A stretch of 64,000 bases of DNA from Streptomyces atratus (GCF_900119365.1 NZ_FPJO01000018.1:1-64000); one strand, 5' to 3'; positions 26,913 to 35,460 are shown, counted from the first letter of the stretch. The notes: generated from the letters alone by a model not told the origin. Numbers and translations: made by a program.

Positions 26913-27995
26913 ATGACGATCACGGCGGGCGCGCCGCCCACACACAACACGCCTACCGACCTCGCCCTGGGGTTCCTGACGGGCGGGGTGATCGGGGCGT
27001 CGCTGACCGCCTTCATCGGCGGTTGCATAGTCGAGAGGGCGCCGCTGATCGTCACGGGGCTGGTCCTGCCTGCGGTCTGCGGGCTGGTCTTCTTCCTCGC
27101 CACTCTGCCGCGCCGGGCCCGGGAGGCGGCGGTCGTACCGCGTACGGCGCTCGCGGTGATCGAGGATCTGGAGGCCGTCGGGGGTGAGACCAGCGACGTG
27201 CCGGTGCGGTTCGAGCTGTCCGTCGCGCCGGACGACGCGCCCGCGTTCCGCGTCGAGATACGGCAGGACGTCAACCTCGTCGAGCTGCCCGACTACCGGC
27301 CGCGCGGGGTCGTGGTGGTCGAGTATCCGCCGGACCGGCCGTGGAAGGTGCGGATCGTGAAACGGCCGACGCCGCAGTGGGAGGAGCGGGCAGCCGGGGC
27401 GCGCCTGGACTCGGCGCCCGGTCCGACCATGACGAGCGATCCCCCGGCGGGCTGCGCCGGCGGTCTGCTCACGCTCCTCGGCCTGCTGCTCGGCGCGGTC
27501 GCCGTGCTCCTGCTGTTCCGCGTCGATCTGTTCGGCCCCGACGAGAGCAGCGCCTCCCCAAGGCCGTCTGTTTCCTCCTCGTCGTCGTCCACGACCACTG
27601 TGACGTCGGCTACCGGCACGGTCACCCTCGGTCCGGGCCAGTCGATGCTGGACAAGGGTGAACTGCGCAAGGCCGTCGAGTCGTTGACGCAGGGCGGGGA
27701 CAAGCGCCGGGCACTCACCGTGGTCGTGCAGGACCGCCTGCTGACGGTCGTCTTCTCCCCCACCGGTGTGAAGACCGCCGGGTTCGACCCGAGGTCCCTG
27801 CCCTACGATCGTGTCTCCTCGCTGGTCGAGGAGGCCAGGACCACCCTCGGCGTCGACTCCCCGCAGAGCTGGCAGCTCACCGCCGACGGCGTCACCGGCT
27901 CGCTCACACTCAGGGTCACGGTGACCGGCGACGGGGGCACGGGAACGCTGGAGGCGGATGGGCGGGGCAAAGTGCAGCGGCACAGCGGCAGTTGA
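26913..27995 (+). CDS. Membrane protein of unknown function, about 360 aa
   Basis: Two N-terminal transmembrane helices (LALGFLTGGVIGASLTAFIG, then LIVTGLVLPAVCGLVFFLAT) are followed by a cytoplasmic beta domain (VRFELSVAPDDAPAFRVEIR, then VEYPPDRPWKVRIVKRP). A third helix (GGLLTLLGLLLGAVAVLLLF), a serine/threonine linker and an outer C-terminal domain (RALTVVVQDRLLTVVFSPTG) complete it. The ATG at 26913 is preferred; an ATG at 26892 would add seven residues. The next gene starts 23 nt after its stop and also encodes a membrane protein, so they are one unit. I recognise the pair as typical Streptomyces orphans but know no function. Confidence 0.7.
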   Translation: MTITAGAPPTHNTPTDLALGFLTGGVIGASLTAFIGGCIVERAPLIVTGLVLPAVCGLVFFLATLPRRAREAAVVPRTALAVIEDLEAVGGETSDVPVRFELSVAPDDAPAFRVEIRQDVNLVELPDYRPRGVVVVEYPPDRPWKVRIVKRPTPQWEERAAGARLDSAPGPTMTSDPPAGCAGGLLTLLGLLLGAVAVLLLFRVDLFGPDESSASPRPSVSSSSSSTTTVTSATGTVTLGPGQSMLDKGELRKAVESLTQGGDKRRALTVVVQDRLLTVVFSPTGVKTAGFDPRSLPYDRVSSLVEEARTTLGVDSPQSWQLTADGVTGSLTLRVTVTGDGGTGTLEADGRGKVQRHSGS

Positions 27996-28018
27996 CCGGA
28001 ACGGGAGGAGGAGTGCGC

Positions 28019-28882
28019 ATGGGGTGGGACGAGTTTCTGGTGCTGTGGTGTGGGGTGTGGGGTGTGGTGGCGGTGATCGGGTTCGCCCGGTCGCTGGCCG
28101 GGGTGACGAAGGCGCAGCGGACAATCCGGCTCACGGGGCGGATCGAGCGGGTGCGGGCGCCGCGGCACGGCGGGTCCCGGGTGGGCGGGATATCGGTGGT
28201 CGTCTCCTACCGTGACCCGGCCTCCGGTCAGGAGGTCAGCGTGACGAACGACGGTGAGCGCGGCGAGATGATCACCTCCGCGTGGGAGGGCCGGGAGATC
28301 GGGGTCAGTCACCCGCGGGGCAGACCGCACGCCTACCGGTTCTCCAACGTCCCCGAGGAGCCCAGTCGTGGGTTGGGCTGGCCGGGTTTCGCGGTCTTTC
28401 TGGTCTACGTCGGGCTGGTGGTCCTCGCCGCGGTCGAGTGGGGGTGGCCGTGGGCGCTGATCGGCCTCGGCGGTCCTTGGGCGGTCTCCGGCGCCGTTCA
28501 CCTGCCCGGGGCGGTACGCGCCAAGAACCGCCGCGTCGAGAGGCTGGCTGCGATGGAGACCGTCGCGGGACGGGTCGTCGCGGTCCTCAAGGACGTCAGC
28601 GTCGACCAGGACGACGGTCACACCTGGACCACGATCACCCCGGTCGTATCGTTCACCACTCGCGAGGGCACGGCCGTTACGGCCCACTGCACGTCGAACC
28701 TTCAGGACCCCGCCGGCGCATACGGCCGTGCCGTGACGGTCCACTACACGCCCGCCGACCCGGCCGAATTCACGCTGGACCGCGCGGCCGAACACCGCTC
28801 GGAGGAGCGGGACGTGACGTTCAACGTCCTGGTGTTCGTCGTGCTCGTGGCGACGGCCGTGGTCGGAGTGGTGTTGCTCTGA
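28019..28882 (+). CDS. DUF3592-domain membrane protein, 287 aa
   Basis: The helix FLVLWCGVWGVVAVIGFARS leads into a DUF3592-like beta domain (TGRIERVRAPRHGGSRVGGI, then VVVSYRDPASGQEVSV). A central pair of helices follows (GFAVFLVYVGLVVLAAVEWG, then WALIGLGGPWAVSGA), then a second DUF3592-like copy (ETVAGRVVAVLKDVSVDQDD, then TTITPVVSFTTREGTAV) and a last helix (FNVLVFVVLVATAVVGVVLL). The protein therefore has an internal duplication. GGGAGGAG upstream of the ATG at 28019 supports the start. Function unknown. Confidence 0.75.
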   Translation: MGWDEFLVLWCGVWGVVAVIGFARSLAGVTKAQRTIRLTGRIERVRAPRHGGSRVGGISVVVSYRDPASGQEVSVTNDGERGEMITSAWEGREIGVSHPRGRPHAYRFSNVPEEPSRGLGWPGFAVFLVYVGLVVLAAVEWGWPWALIGLGGPWAVSGAVHLPGAVRAKNRRVERLAAMETVAGRVVAVLKDVSVDQDDGHTWTTITPVVSFTTREGTAVTAHCTSNLQDPAGAYGRAVTVHYTPADPAEFTLDRAAEHRSEERDVTFNVLVFVVLVATAVVGVVLL

Positions 28883-28967
28883 GGCCCAGGAGGGGCTTGG
28901 GACCAGGTGGGTTACCTTCTCCCCCACGGAACCGTTCACGTTCGACTACGAGAACCTGCATGCGCGT

Positions 28968-29252
28968 GTGGACCGGGGGGTGTTCGAGCTGTTCAACCTG
29001 GACAGCTCGGCGCACACGTTCCGTGTCCCGCTGCGCTGGCTCGGGGTGTCCCTGCACCACAAGAAGCCAGACCGGCCCGGCACACTGTACTTCGGTGTCG
29101 TACGCGATCCGCAGGCCGCCCTTTACAACACCGACCCGCTCGCCTTCCGGCACTCGACCTCGCCCGCGTTCCAAGTGCCGCCCGGCGACGAGCCGTTGTT
29201 CCGCGCCTACTTCACCGAGGTGTCGCGGCTCGCCGACCGGCCGGTGGTCTGA
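28968..29252 (+). CDS. Small hypothetical protein, first of two paralogues
   Basis: The protein-like sequence begins upstream of any normal start (FSPTEPFTFDYENLHARVDR from 28917) and continues GVFELFNLDSSAHTFRVPLR and WLGVSLHHKKPDRPGTLYFG to a stop at 29252. The only in-frame conventional start is the GTG at 28968, inside the conserved part, so the native start may have been lost. The fold looks all-beta (PH-like), which is inference. The next gene begins ten bases later and repeats the same pattern, so this is a tandem duplication. Confidence 0.45.
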   Translation: MDRGVFELFNLDSSAHTFRVPLRWLGVSLHHKKPDRPGTLYFGVVRDPQAALYNTDPLAFRHSTSPAFQVPPGDEPLFRAYFTEVSRLADRPVV

Positions 29253-29262
29253 CGGGGAACCG

Positions 29263-29460
29263 GTGGTCTTCGAGCAAGACACCGTGCACATGCGGGTCGA
29301 CCACGCAATCTTCGAGGTGTTCCGGCGCAACCGCGTCATCGCGTCGTACCGGGCCCCTCCGCACTGGGTCGAGGTCCGCGCGGAGACCCGCAGGGCCGGT
29401 GTGACCCGGCTGCAGGTCCGCCGGGCTATTTCACCGGTCTTCGCTCCCCCTACCACGTAA
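29263..29460 (+). CDS. Truncated paralogue of the preceding protein, 65 aa
   Basis: GTG start at 29263. V-VFEQDTVHMRVDHAIFEVF then RRNRVIASYRAPPHWVEVRA aligns with ENLHARVDRGVFELF and RVPLRWLGV of the gene just upstream. The last ten residues (SPVFAPPTT) fall in the IS630 remnant on the other strand, so the 3' end was replaced when that element inserted or was deleted. Likely non-functional. Confidence 0.45.
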   Translation: MVFEQDTVHMRVDHAIFEVFRRNRVIASYRAPPHWVEVRAETRRAGVTRLQVRRAISPVFAPPTT

Positions 29461-29757
29461 AGGGCAGGGTCTCCGCACCAGGTGAGTGTCCCTTGGCCAG
29501 CTCTGCCTCCAGCTGCGCGAGCTGTGCCTCGCTCAGCCTCGGCAGCGAAACCGGCCCCCGCGGCCGCAGAGCCTGCGGACCGCCCTCGTTCCATGTCCGC
29601 CGCCACCGCTGCACCGACCGGACACTGACCCGCAGGTCCATTGCAATCACCGCTCTCGCCTCACCCAGGGCGAACCGATCCGCAGCCTGGAGCCGTAAAC
29701 CCTCGCGGAACTCCTACCGTTCGGCGGTCAACCCGCCCCCTTGTGGATGCCTCATGC
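29450..29757 (-). pseudogene. IS630-family transposase, N-terminal fragment with nonsense codon
   Basis: From an ATG near 29755 the minus strand gives MRHPQGGGLTAER, then an in-frame TAG, then EFREGLRLQAADRFALGEAR, AVIAMDLRVSVRSVQRWRRT and LPRLSEAQLAQLEAELAKGH. This is the paired helix-turn-helix head of IS630 transposases. It is cut after about 95 residues. The stop codon and truncation make it dead. Confidence 0.75.
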
Positions 29758-29925
29758 CCCGGTGATACCCCAGCAGCTGACCATCCGTCGGCTTGTTGGA
29801 ATAGAACAATCTCTCGCTCTCGAATCGGTCGACTCCTACCCTGATTTCCTTTCTGAACACTGGCATGATCCCCATGAGGGCAAGTCAGGCACTATGTAGC
29901 ATCTACACAATTCAAGGAGGATCGT

Positions 29926-31140
29926 GTGACCCGTAACGGTCGCGTGCTGGTGACGGGCGTCGGTGCGATGACGCCACTGGGAGCGGATGCACCGTCGTCG
30001 TGGTCGGGGCTGCTGGACGGTAAGTCGGGGGTACGTTTCCTGGAGGAGGAGTGGGCCGCGGACCTGCCCGTGCACGTTGCGGCCGGGCTGACGGTGGACC
30101 CCGCCTCCCTGCTTCCGAGGGCCGAGGCCAGGAGGCTGGACCGCGGCGAGCAGGTCGCCATCCTCAGTGCGCGCGAAGCTTGGCAGGACGCCGGTGCTCC
30201 GCAGGTCGAGCCGGATCGACTCGCCGTCGTCATTGGTACTGGGACCGGCGGTGTCCTCACCACGCTGGGGCAGGACGACGTCTTCGAACGCGCCGGGATT
30301 CGCCGGCTGTCGCCATTCGCGGTACCCATGCTGATGCCCAACGGGCCGGCTGCTTGGGTGAGCATGGACCTGGGCGCGAAGGGAGGCGCCAGGACTCCGG
30401 TGAGTGCCTGTGCGTCCGGGGCGGAGGCACTCGCCCTGGGGCAGGACCTGATCCGCAGCGGGCGGGCGGACGTGGTCGTCGCAGGTGGGGTGGAGGCATG
30501 CCTGCACCCCTTCACTATCGCGGCATTCGCCCAGATGAAGGCCCTGTCGACGCAGTCCGTGGACCCAGAGACCGTGTCCCGCCCGTTCGACGTCAAGCGG
30601 TCCGGGTTCGTTATGGGCGAGGGCGCGGGGATGATGGTGCTTGAACGCACCGGGTTCGCCCGGGCCCGTGGCGCACGTGCCTACGGCACGCTGGCAGGCA
30701 GTGCCGTGAGTTCGAGCGCGAACCACATCACGGCCTCCGACGCGGAAGGCCAGGCCTTCACCATGGAACTGGCGCTGCGCGACGCCGGCCTGGCCCCGGC
30801 GGACATTGGGGTCGTCCACGCCCACGCCACCTCGACGGACTCCGGTGACCTGGCGGAGGCCGAGGCGATCGGCCGAGTGATCGGCAGCCACGCTGCGGTG
30901 ACGGCGACGAAGTCGATGACAGGTCACATGATGGGCGCATCCGGAACGGTTGGCGCTATGGCCGCCCTGTTCGCGCTCAAGGACGGCACGGTGCCGGCCA
31001 CGCGCAACCTCGACGAACTCGACCCTCGCGTGGAACTGGACGTGGTGCGCGGTGAGCGACGCGCCGGTCAGTGGTCTGCTGCGCTGGCCAACTCGTTCGG
31101 GTTCGGCGGACACAACGTCAGCCTCGTCTTCACCAAGTGA
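29926..31140 (+). CDS. fabF: Beta-ketoacyl-ACP synthase II (FabF-like), 404 aa
   Basis: A thiolase-fold condensing enzyme. V-TRNGRVLVTGVGAMTPLGA starts the N-terminal half. The nucleophile is Cys162 in TPVSACASGAEAL. The two histidines of the Cys-His-His triad are His300 in VVHAHATSTDSGD and His334 in KSMTGHMMGASG. The C-terminal SAALANSFGFGGHNVSLVF is intact. A perfect AAGGAGG seven bases upstream of the GTG at 29926 fixes the start. Housekeeping fabF normally follows fabD, fabH and acpP. Here there are no such neighbours, so it is an accessory ketosynthase for fatty acid or specialised lipid synthesis. A long hairpin lies 60 nt downstream. Confidence 0.9.
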   Translation: MTRNGRVLVTGVGAMTPLGADAPSSWSGLLDGKSGVRFLEEEWAADLPVHVAAGLTVDPASLLPRAEARRLDRGEQVAILSAREAWQDAGAPQVEPDRLAVVIGTGTGGVLTTLGQDDVFERAGIRRLSPFAVPMLMPNGPAAWVSMDLGAKGGARTPVSACASGAEALALGQDLIRSGRADVVVAGGVEACLHPFTIAAFAQMKALSTQSVDPETVSRPFDVKRSGFVMGEGAGMMVLERTGFARARGARAYGTLAGSAVSSSANHITASDAEGQAFTMELALRDAGLAPADIGVVHAHATSTDSGDLAEAEAIGRVIGSHAAVTATKSMTGHMMGASGTVGAMAALFALKDGTVPATRNLDELDPRVELDVVRGERRAGQWSAALANSFGFGGHNVSLVFTK

Positions 31141-31202
31141 CGACGAGACCTTGACCGCCACGCTGGGCGGCATGGGCCCTTCAGGCCCGGTTGCGGCCCA
31201 CT

Positions 31203-31264
31203 CTCGTGATGTCGTGTCGTTCCTCAGACCGACCTGACCATCAGGCCGGTCACGACATCACGAG
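31203..31264. terminator. Long hairpin, probable terminator
   Basis: CTCGTGATGTCGTG (31203-31216) is the exact complement of CACGACATCACGAG (31251-31264). The 34-nt loop contains a second stem, GACCGACCTG against CAGGCCGGTC with one mismatch. It lies between the ketosynthase and the convergent SRPBCC gene. There is no U-tract, as is common in Streptomyces. Confidence 0.6.
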
Positions 31265-31494
31265 TTCAACCTCAACAACAAGCGCGCCGGAACTGGCGGC
31301 GGCCAGGACGTGTTCCAGCCACCAGTAAAATGGCAGCCGGGTCGCGCTCGCCCAGGCAGAACGCGGAGCCGCCCCGCCCGACCTTCCCGCCGTATGAACG
31401 AAGCGCCTGCTTGGGCAGTCCGTTCCCGGGTGCGAGCAGAAACGCCCTGGGCCTCGGGTCCTGTGCCGGGCAGAAGGACCGACACGTACCGACA

Positions 31495-31959
31495 TCAGGA
31501 TCCGGCAGTGGATACGTGGCGAACCAACTCGGTGGCCAGGCGTCGCATGACCGTACGGTTGGCGCGCCGCATCGTGGCCCGAACGACGGGCGCCAGCAGG
31601 CGGTCGGCGAGCGGGGCGCGCGCCCAGGCGTACGTGAACGACAAGTGACTTCCGGCGGTCCGCAGCGGTTCGATGGTGTAGGCGCCGTGGGCCAGGCGTC
31701 GGCCGGCCGCGCTGACGTTCCGTTCGACGATGCGCCACGGCGGGTCGGCCTCGACGACCTCGATGGTGACGTCGGTCTTCGTGCCGCCCAGCGCGGCTGT
31801 GACCGTGGCGCACGATCCGATGCCTCGGCCGGGGCCGCTGTAGTGCCAGTCGGTCAGGTAGTGGTTGGTGAATCGCTCGTGGTGAGCCATGACATCAAGG
31901 AAGTCGTAGACCTGCTCGGGCGTCTGCGGTACGTCGATCGACACGGTGACAGACTTCAT
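31495..31959 (-). CDS. SRPBCC-family protein, 154 aa
   Basis: A START/Bet v1-like lipid- or polyketide-binding fold. MKSVTVSIDVPQTPEQVYDF followed by LDVMAHHERFTNHYLTDWHY is the standard N-terminal strand, helix-grip and loop. VTIEVVEADPPWRIVERNVS and HLSFTYAWARAPLADRLLAP complete the sheet and the long C-terminal helix. The start is the ATG at 31959. The first operator half-site overlaps this start codon, so the divergent TetR regulator very likely represses it. Role: unknown hydrophobic ligand. Confidence 0.85.
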   Translation of the reverse strand: MKSVTVSIDVPQTPEQVYDFLDVMAHHERFTNHYLTDWHYSGPGRGIGSCATVTAALGGTKTDVTIEVVEADPPWRIVERNVSAAGRRLAHGAYTIEPLRTAGSHLSFTYAWARAPLADRLLAPVVRATMRRANRTVMRRLATELVRHVSTAGS

Positions 31960-31998
31960 GTACCACACGGTACACAGGGTGTGTACCAATTGGTACAC
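31959..31998. promoter_or_regulatory. Double TetR operator between SRPBCC and tetR
   Basis: Two palindromes with identical half-site logic and a 4-bp spacer lie 23 bp apart centre to centre: TGTACC-ACAC-GGTACA (31959-31974) and the perfect 18-mer GTGTACCAATTGGTACAC (31981-31998). Adjacent half-sites also pair across AGGGT. The first overlaps the SRPBCC start codon and the second lies just before the regulator's GTG. Two TetR dimers could shut both promoters at once. Confidence 0.8.
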
Positions 31999-32005
31999 TC
32001 GCGAC

Positions 32006-32614
32006 GTGGTGAATACAGACGGCTCGCATCCTGAGGGCAAGGCCGCGCCCGGCACAGACGTAGACCGGCGCTCTCAACTGGTGAACGCGGCCGTCGACTA
32101 CGTCGCGGCACACGGCTTCGCGGACCTGAGCCTGCGCGGCCTGGGCGCCGCGATCGGCGTCAGTCACCGCATGCTCATCCACTATTTCGGCTCCAAGGAA
32201 CAGCTGCTCGTCGAGATCGTCCGGATGTCGGAGCGGCGCCAGCGTGATCTGCTGTCCCGGTTCCGCCTGGAACCCGGTCTCTCGCCCTCCGATGCTGCGA
32301 GGCTCCTCTGGCAGCAGCTGACGGACCCTCGACTGGCCAGTCAGGAGCGGCTCTTCTTCGAAATCTACGGGAACGCCCTGCGGGGCCGCCCCGAGGCCGC
32401 CCCGGCCCTCGAAGGGTTCGTGAACAACTGGCTGGAGCCGCTCGTGGCCGCCGAGGTCGCCGCAGGTGCGGACCCTGCCATGGCCCGGAACCGCGCCAGG
32501 CTGGGACTCGCCACCGTCCGCGGCCTGCTGCTCGACCTGCTCGCCACCGGTGACCGCGCCGGCGTCGACGCGGCTATGGAGGAGTTCCTCCGGCTGTACT
32601 ACGGCTCGAAGTGA
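32006..32614 (+). CDS. TetR-family transcriptional regulator, 202 aa
   Basis: The N-terminal HTH reads RRSQLVNAAVDYVAAHGFAD, LSLRGLGAAIGVSHRMLIHY and FGSKEQLLVEIVR, the standard TetR pattern with the recognition helix around SHRMLIHYF. The C-terminal domain (LASQERLFFEIYGNALRGRP, then WLEPLVAAEVAAGADPA) resembles TetR_C_6-type ligand domains. GTG codons at 32006 and 32009 are both possible starts. It is divergent from the SRPBCC gene with a double palindrome between them, so autoregulation plus repression of the neighbour is the simplest model. Confidence 0.88.
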   Translation: MVNTDGSHPEGKAAPGTDVDRRSQLVNAAVDYVAAHGFADLSLRGLGAAIGVSHRMLIHYFGSKEQLLVEIVRMSERRQRDLLSRFRLEPGLSPSDAARLLWQQLTDPRLASQERLFFEIYGNALRGRPEAAPALEGFVNNWLEPLVAAEVAAGADPAMARNRARLGLATVRGLLLDLLATGDRAGVDAAMEEFLRLYYGSK

Positions 32615-32860
32615 CGGAGTCCCCATCCAGCGTGGCGAACGAACGCGCGATACGAAGCGGGAAACCCTCCGCCGTCCGTGAAGCGGTATGCATCGAGCGC
32701 TTCGAAGTCGATGTGCTCGATCGTGGGCGCATCCCGAAGGCGCAGTTCGGTGATTGCATCGCTGTCCATCCCGTCGATGGTAGCGATCGCGCCGAACCGG
32801 AGCAGTAGCTGCTGCACACGCTCTGCAAACGTGGTGACAGTCCTGATACCCGTGACCGCG
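32599..32860 (-). pseudogene. SMI1/KNR4 (SUKH) protein, N-terminal fragment
   Basis: TTFAERVQQLLLRFGAIATI, DGMDSDAITELRLRDAPTIE, HIDFEALDAYRFTDGGGFPA and SYRAFVRHAGWG is the typical head of Streptomyces SMI1-like proteins. It then ends in LRHFEP at 32599, overlapping the last codons of the TetR gene on the other strand. Most of the domain is lost. No ordinary start codon precedes it in frame. Confidence 0.6.
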
Positions 32861-32884
32861 AGTGCGTTCCCAGGCGCCCCGCCG

Positions 32885-33190
32885 TCATGAGGAATGACTC
32901 GTCTGGTTCTCGGCCTTCCACTGCTCTCGGGTGACGTCGTACTCCACACCCCGAAGGTCGGTGCCCGGTGGGAAATGGCTGGGGTCCGCGGTGAAGTCTC
33001 GTACGTGCTGCAGTCCGACAGAGACCATCGTCGCTCGGAAGGCCTCATTCGCAGCGGCCGCCATGGCCGGGATCCGGGTCAGCCCGAGATCCTCGAACCC
33101 GTAGCGAAGCACCTCGCGCGAGCCCTCCTTGGCGAGTCCCCTGCGCCAGTAGCGCTTGAGTAGCCGGTGCCCCAGCTCGCCTCGGCTGGA
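32885..33190 (-). pseudogene. GNAT acetyltransferase, C-terminal fragment
   Basis: ELGHRLLKRYWRRGLAKEGS, REVLRYGFEDLGLTRIPAMA and VSVGLQHVRDFTADPSHFPP with YDVTREQW match the acetyl-CoA-binding half of RimJ/RimL-like GNATs (R-x-x-G-x-A at WRRGLA). The N-terminal half is missing at about 33190, right beside the end of the APC permease gene. Confidence 0.6.
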
Positions 33191-33224
33191 TCCCGGGTCA
33201 CCTCGTCGACGGCGCGGGCGGTGG

Positions 33225-34499
33225 CTACGTCCGTCGGGCCAGTGCCCGACGGACTGCGAATGCGGCGGCGCCGACGGCGAGCGCTGCGGCCCCGGTGACG
33301 ACGGAGGAGAGCGGCAGGGCGAAGGCGAGGACGAGGCAGCCGGCGAGGCCCGCCACGGGGATGATCCGGGCGGGGCGGCCCTCGGCCGGGGTGAGTGTGA
33401 AGGCAGAGGCGTTGGCGACGGCGTAGTAGGCCAGGACGCCGAAGGAGGAGAAGCCGATCGCCCCGCGGACGTCCGCGGTCCCGGCCACGATGGCGACGAC
33501 GGCGCCGACGAGGAGTTCGGCGCGGTGCGGGACCTTGAACTTCGGGTGCACGGTGGCCAGGGCGTGGGGCAGGTGGTGGTCACGGGCCATGGCCAGAGTG
33601 GTGCGCGAGACACCGAGGATCAGGGCGAGCAGCGAGCCGAGCGCCGCGACCGCCGCGCCGGCCCGGACGACCGGGGCGAGCCAGTCGGCCCCCGCCGCCC
33701 GGGCCGCCTCCGTCAGCGGAGCTGTGGCCGCCGCCAGCCCGCCCGGGCCGAGGACGAGCAGCACCGAGACGGCAACGGCAGCGTAGACGGCGAGGGTGAT
33801 GCCGAGCGCGACCGGGATGGCACGGGGAATGGTGCGGGCCGGATCGCGGACCTCCTCGCCCAGGGTGGCGATGCGGGCGTACCCGGCGAACGCGAAGAAC
33901 AACAGGCCCGCCGCCTGCAGGACACCGCCGAAGGCGGCGTCCGAGCCGACGTCCAGCCGAGCCATGTCCACAGCTGCGGAGGTCAGCGAGGCGGCCACGA
34001 CGGCGGCGAGGACAGCCAGGACCACCGCCACGATGACCCGGGTGAGCAGGGCTGACTTCTGCACCCCGGCGTAGTTCACCGCGGTCAGCGCCACCACCGC
34101 TGCCACCGCGACCGCGTGGGCCTGGCCGGGCCAGACGTAGGAGCCGACGGTCAGTGCCATCGCCCCACACGAGGCGGTCTTGCCCACAACGAAAGCCCAC
34201 CCGGCCAGGTGGCCCCAGAACTCCCCGAGACGCTCGCGTCCGTAGACGTAGGTGCCGCCGGATGCCGGGTAGAGGGCGGCGAGCCGGGCGGAGGATGTGG
34301 CGTTGCAGTACGCGACGACCGCTGCCAGGGCGAGTCCGATGAGCAGGCCGGAGCCGGCCGCGCGGGCGGCCGGGGCGAGGGAGGCGAAGATCCCGGCGCC
34401 GATCATCGAGCCCAGCCCGATCAGCACCGCGTCCGACACCCCCAGGCGCCGCTGGAGTTCGTCCGGGGCCCCGGGCGTGGGCGAGGTGGTGCTGCTCAA
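33225..34499 (-). CDS. APC-family amino acid permease, 424 aa
   Basis: Twelve predicted helices. VSDAVLIGLGSMIGAGIFAS carries the unwound GSMIGAGIF motif of TM1. LYPASGGTYVYGRERLGEFW and FAGYARIATLGEEVRDPART are APC-superfamily signatures, and DDHLPHALATVHPKF-like sequence (DHHLPHALATVHPKFKVPHR) precedes the last helices. The TTG at 34499 with AAGGAGA six bases upstream is preferred to the ATG at 34580, which would add a leader from the XDH remnant. The substrate is not predictable beyond an amino acid or amine. Downstream sequence is a GNAT fragment, upstream an XDH fragment, so its operon context is lost. Confidence 0.88.
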   Translation of the reverse strand: MSSTTSPTPGAPDELQRRLGVSDAVLIGLGSMIGAGIFASLAPAARAAGSGLLIGLALAAVVAYCNATSSARLAALYPASGGTYVYGRERLGEFWGHLAGWAFVVGKTASCGAMALTVGSYVWPGQAHAVAVAAVVALTAVNYAGVQKSALLTRVIVAVVLAVLAAVVAASLTSAAVDMARLDVGSDAAFGGVLQAAGLLFFAFAGYARIATLGEEVRDPARTIPRAIPVALGITLAVYAAVAVSVLLVLGPGGLAAATAPLTEAARAAGADWLAPVVRAGAAVAALGSLLALILGVSRTTLAMARDHHLPHALATVHPKFKVPHRAELLVGAVVAIVAGTADVRGAIGFSSFGVLAYYAVANASAFTLTPAEGRPARIIPVAGLAGCLVLAFALPLSSVVTGAAALAVGAAAFAVRRALARRT

Positions 34500-34659
34500 C
34501 GGCGTCTCTCCTTGTCGGTTGTGGCCGCCCACGGGTGCTGCGGTCCGCGCAGACAATAAAGGATCGACCTGAACACGCAATGACCTCGGTCCTGCGCCGC
34601 ACCGACAAGGCCGGACACTGCTGCCGCTGGAACCTGGAGAGCTCTACGAGGACTGCTCA

Positions 34660-35205
34660 CACTCTGGCCCGACAGCACCAGCCCCACCCGGTCGCGAGTG
34701 AGCGGGAGCTGGGTGAATCGGACACCTGTCGCATCCCGGAGTGCGTTGGCGAGGGCTGGAGCGGCCGGATCGAAGGGGCTCTCGCTCATCGGCTTGGCGC
34801 CGAGTGGCCCGATGGCGTCGGCCGTCTCCATGAAGTGGACCTCAGTACGCGGGATGTCGGCGTACCGAGGTAGCCGGTGGCGGCGGAAGGCAGCCGTCCC
34901 GGCCTCGCCCCGCTCGCCGATGCGGACGTTCTCGAAGAGGGTGGCGCCCAACGCCTGGGCAACGCCTCCCTCGACCTGGCTGCGGCACTGCATCGGGTTC
35001 ATGACGTTGCCCGCGTCGGCGGCGTGCCCGCAGCGCAGGATGCGGATCCCCCCGGCGTCGGGGTCCACGGCGATCCGGAACCGGCGCGTGTTGAAGGCGT
35101 CCGAGCACGGGATGCCGCCGAAGTGCCTTTCAGCGGCGAAGCCGACCCCGACGGCCTGTGCGGCTGTGTACAGATCCTTGAGCGTCAGTCGTCCGTCGCG
35201 TGATC
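34660..35205 (-). pseudogene. Xanthine dehydrogenase family Mo-binding subunit, C-terminal fragment
   Basis: One unbroken frame of about 180 residues: GRLTLKDLYTAAQAVGVGFA, GHAADAGNVMNPMQCRSQVE, GGVAQALGATLFENVRIGER and IGPLGAKPMSESPFDPAAPA. These match the end of aldehyde oxidase/xanthine dehydrogenase large subunits, including the GxAxALG cofactor loop and the K-x-x-x-E-x-P active-site Glu region. The upstream 600 or so residues are absent. The frame then drifts into the APC leader, so the natural C-terminus is also lost. Confidence 0.7.
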
Positions 35206-35460
35206 CGACCGGCCTGCCCGCGGCCGAGGACCTCAGTGCCTACCGGGGTCCTCGGCTGCGAACCCCCCTCCGAACCGGGTCGAAGCCGCTTGGTGTTGCA
35301 TTTCGGCGAGAAGTGCCGCCGAGGCCCCGGAGTCCACGCCTCACCGGTCGGCAGGGCCCGCTCACGTGGTGGTGCCACTCCCCATGGTGTTGCCACCGAC
35401 ACCCCGTACCCACGGCCTGGAGCCAGTGACCAAGGCTCCGGCTCGGACCAGAGTGGTGCC
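35206..35460. other. Intergenic region upstream of amidohydrolase
   Basis: About 255 nt between the XDH remnant and the amidohydrolase ATG. It likely contains the amidohydrolase promoter. No gene is seen. Confidence 0.35.

Noticed and set aside
29926..31140. Biosynthetic gene cluster around the ketosynthase
   Set aside because: There is no ACP, acyltransferase, cyclase or partner ketosynthase nearby. The SRPBCC neighbour has its own TetR control and opposite orientation.
33156..34055. 299-aa plus-strand frame antisense to the APC permease
   Set aside because: Glycine/aspartate/arginine-rich shadow of a membrane protein gene.
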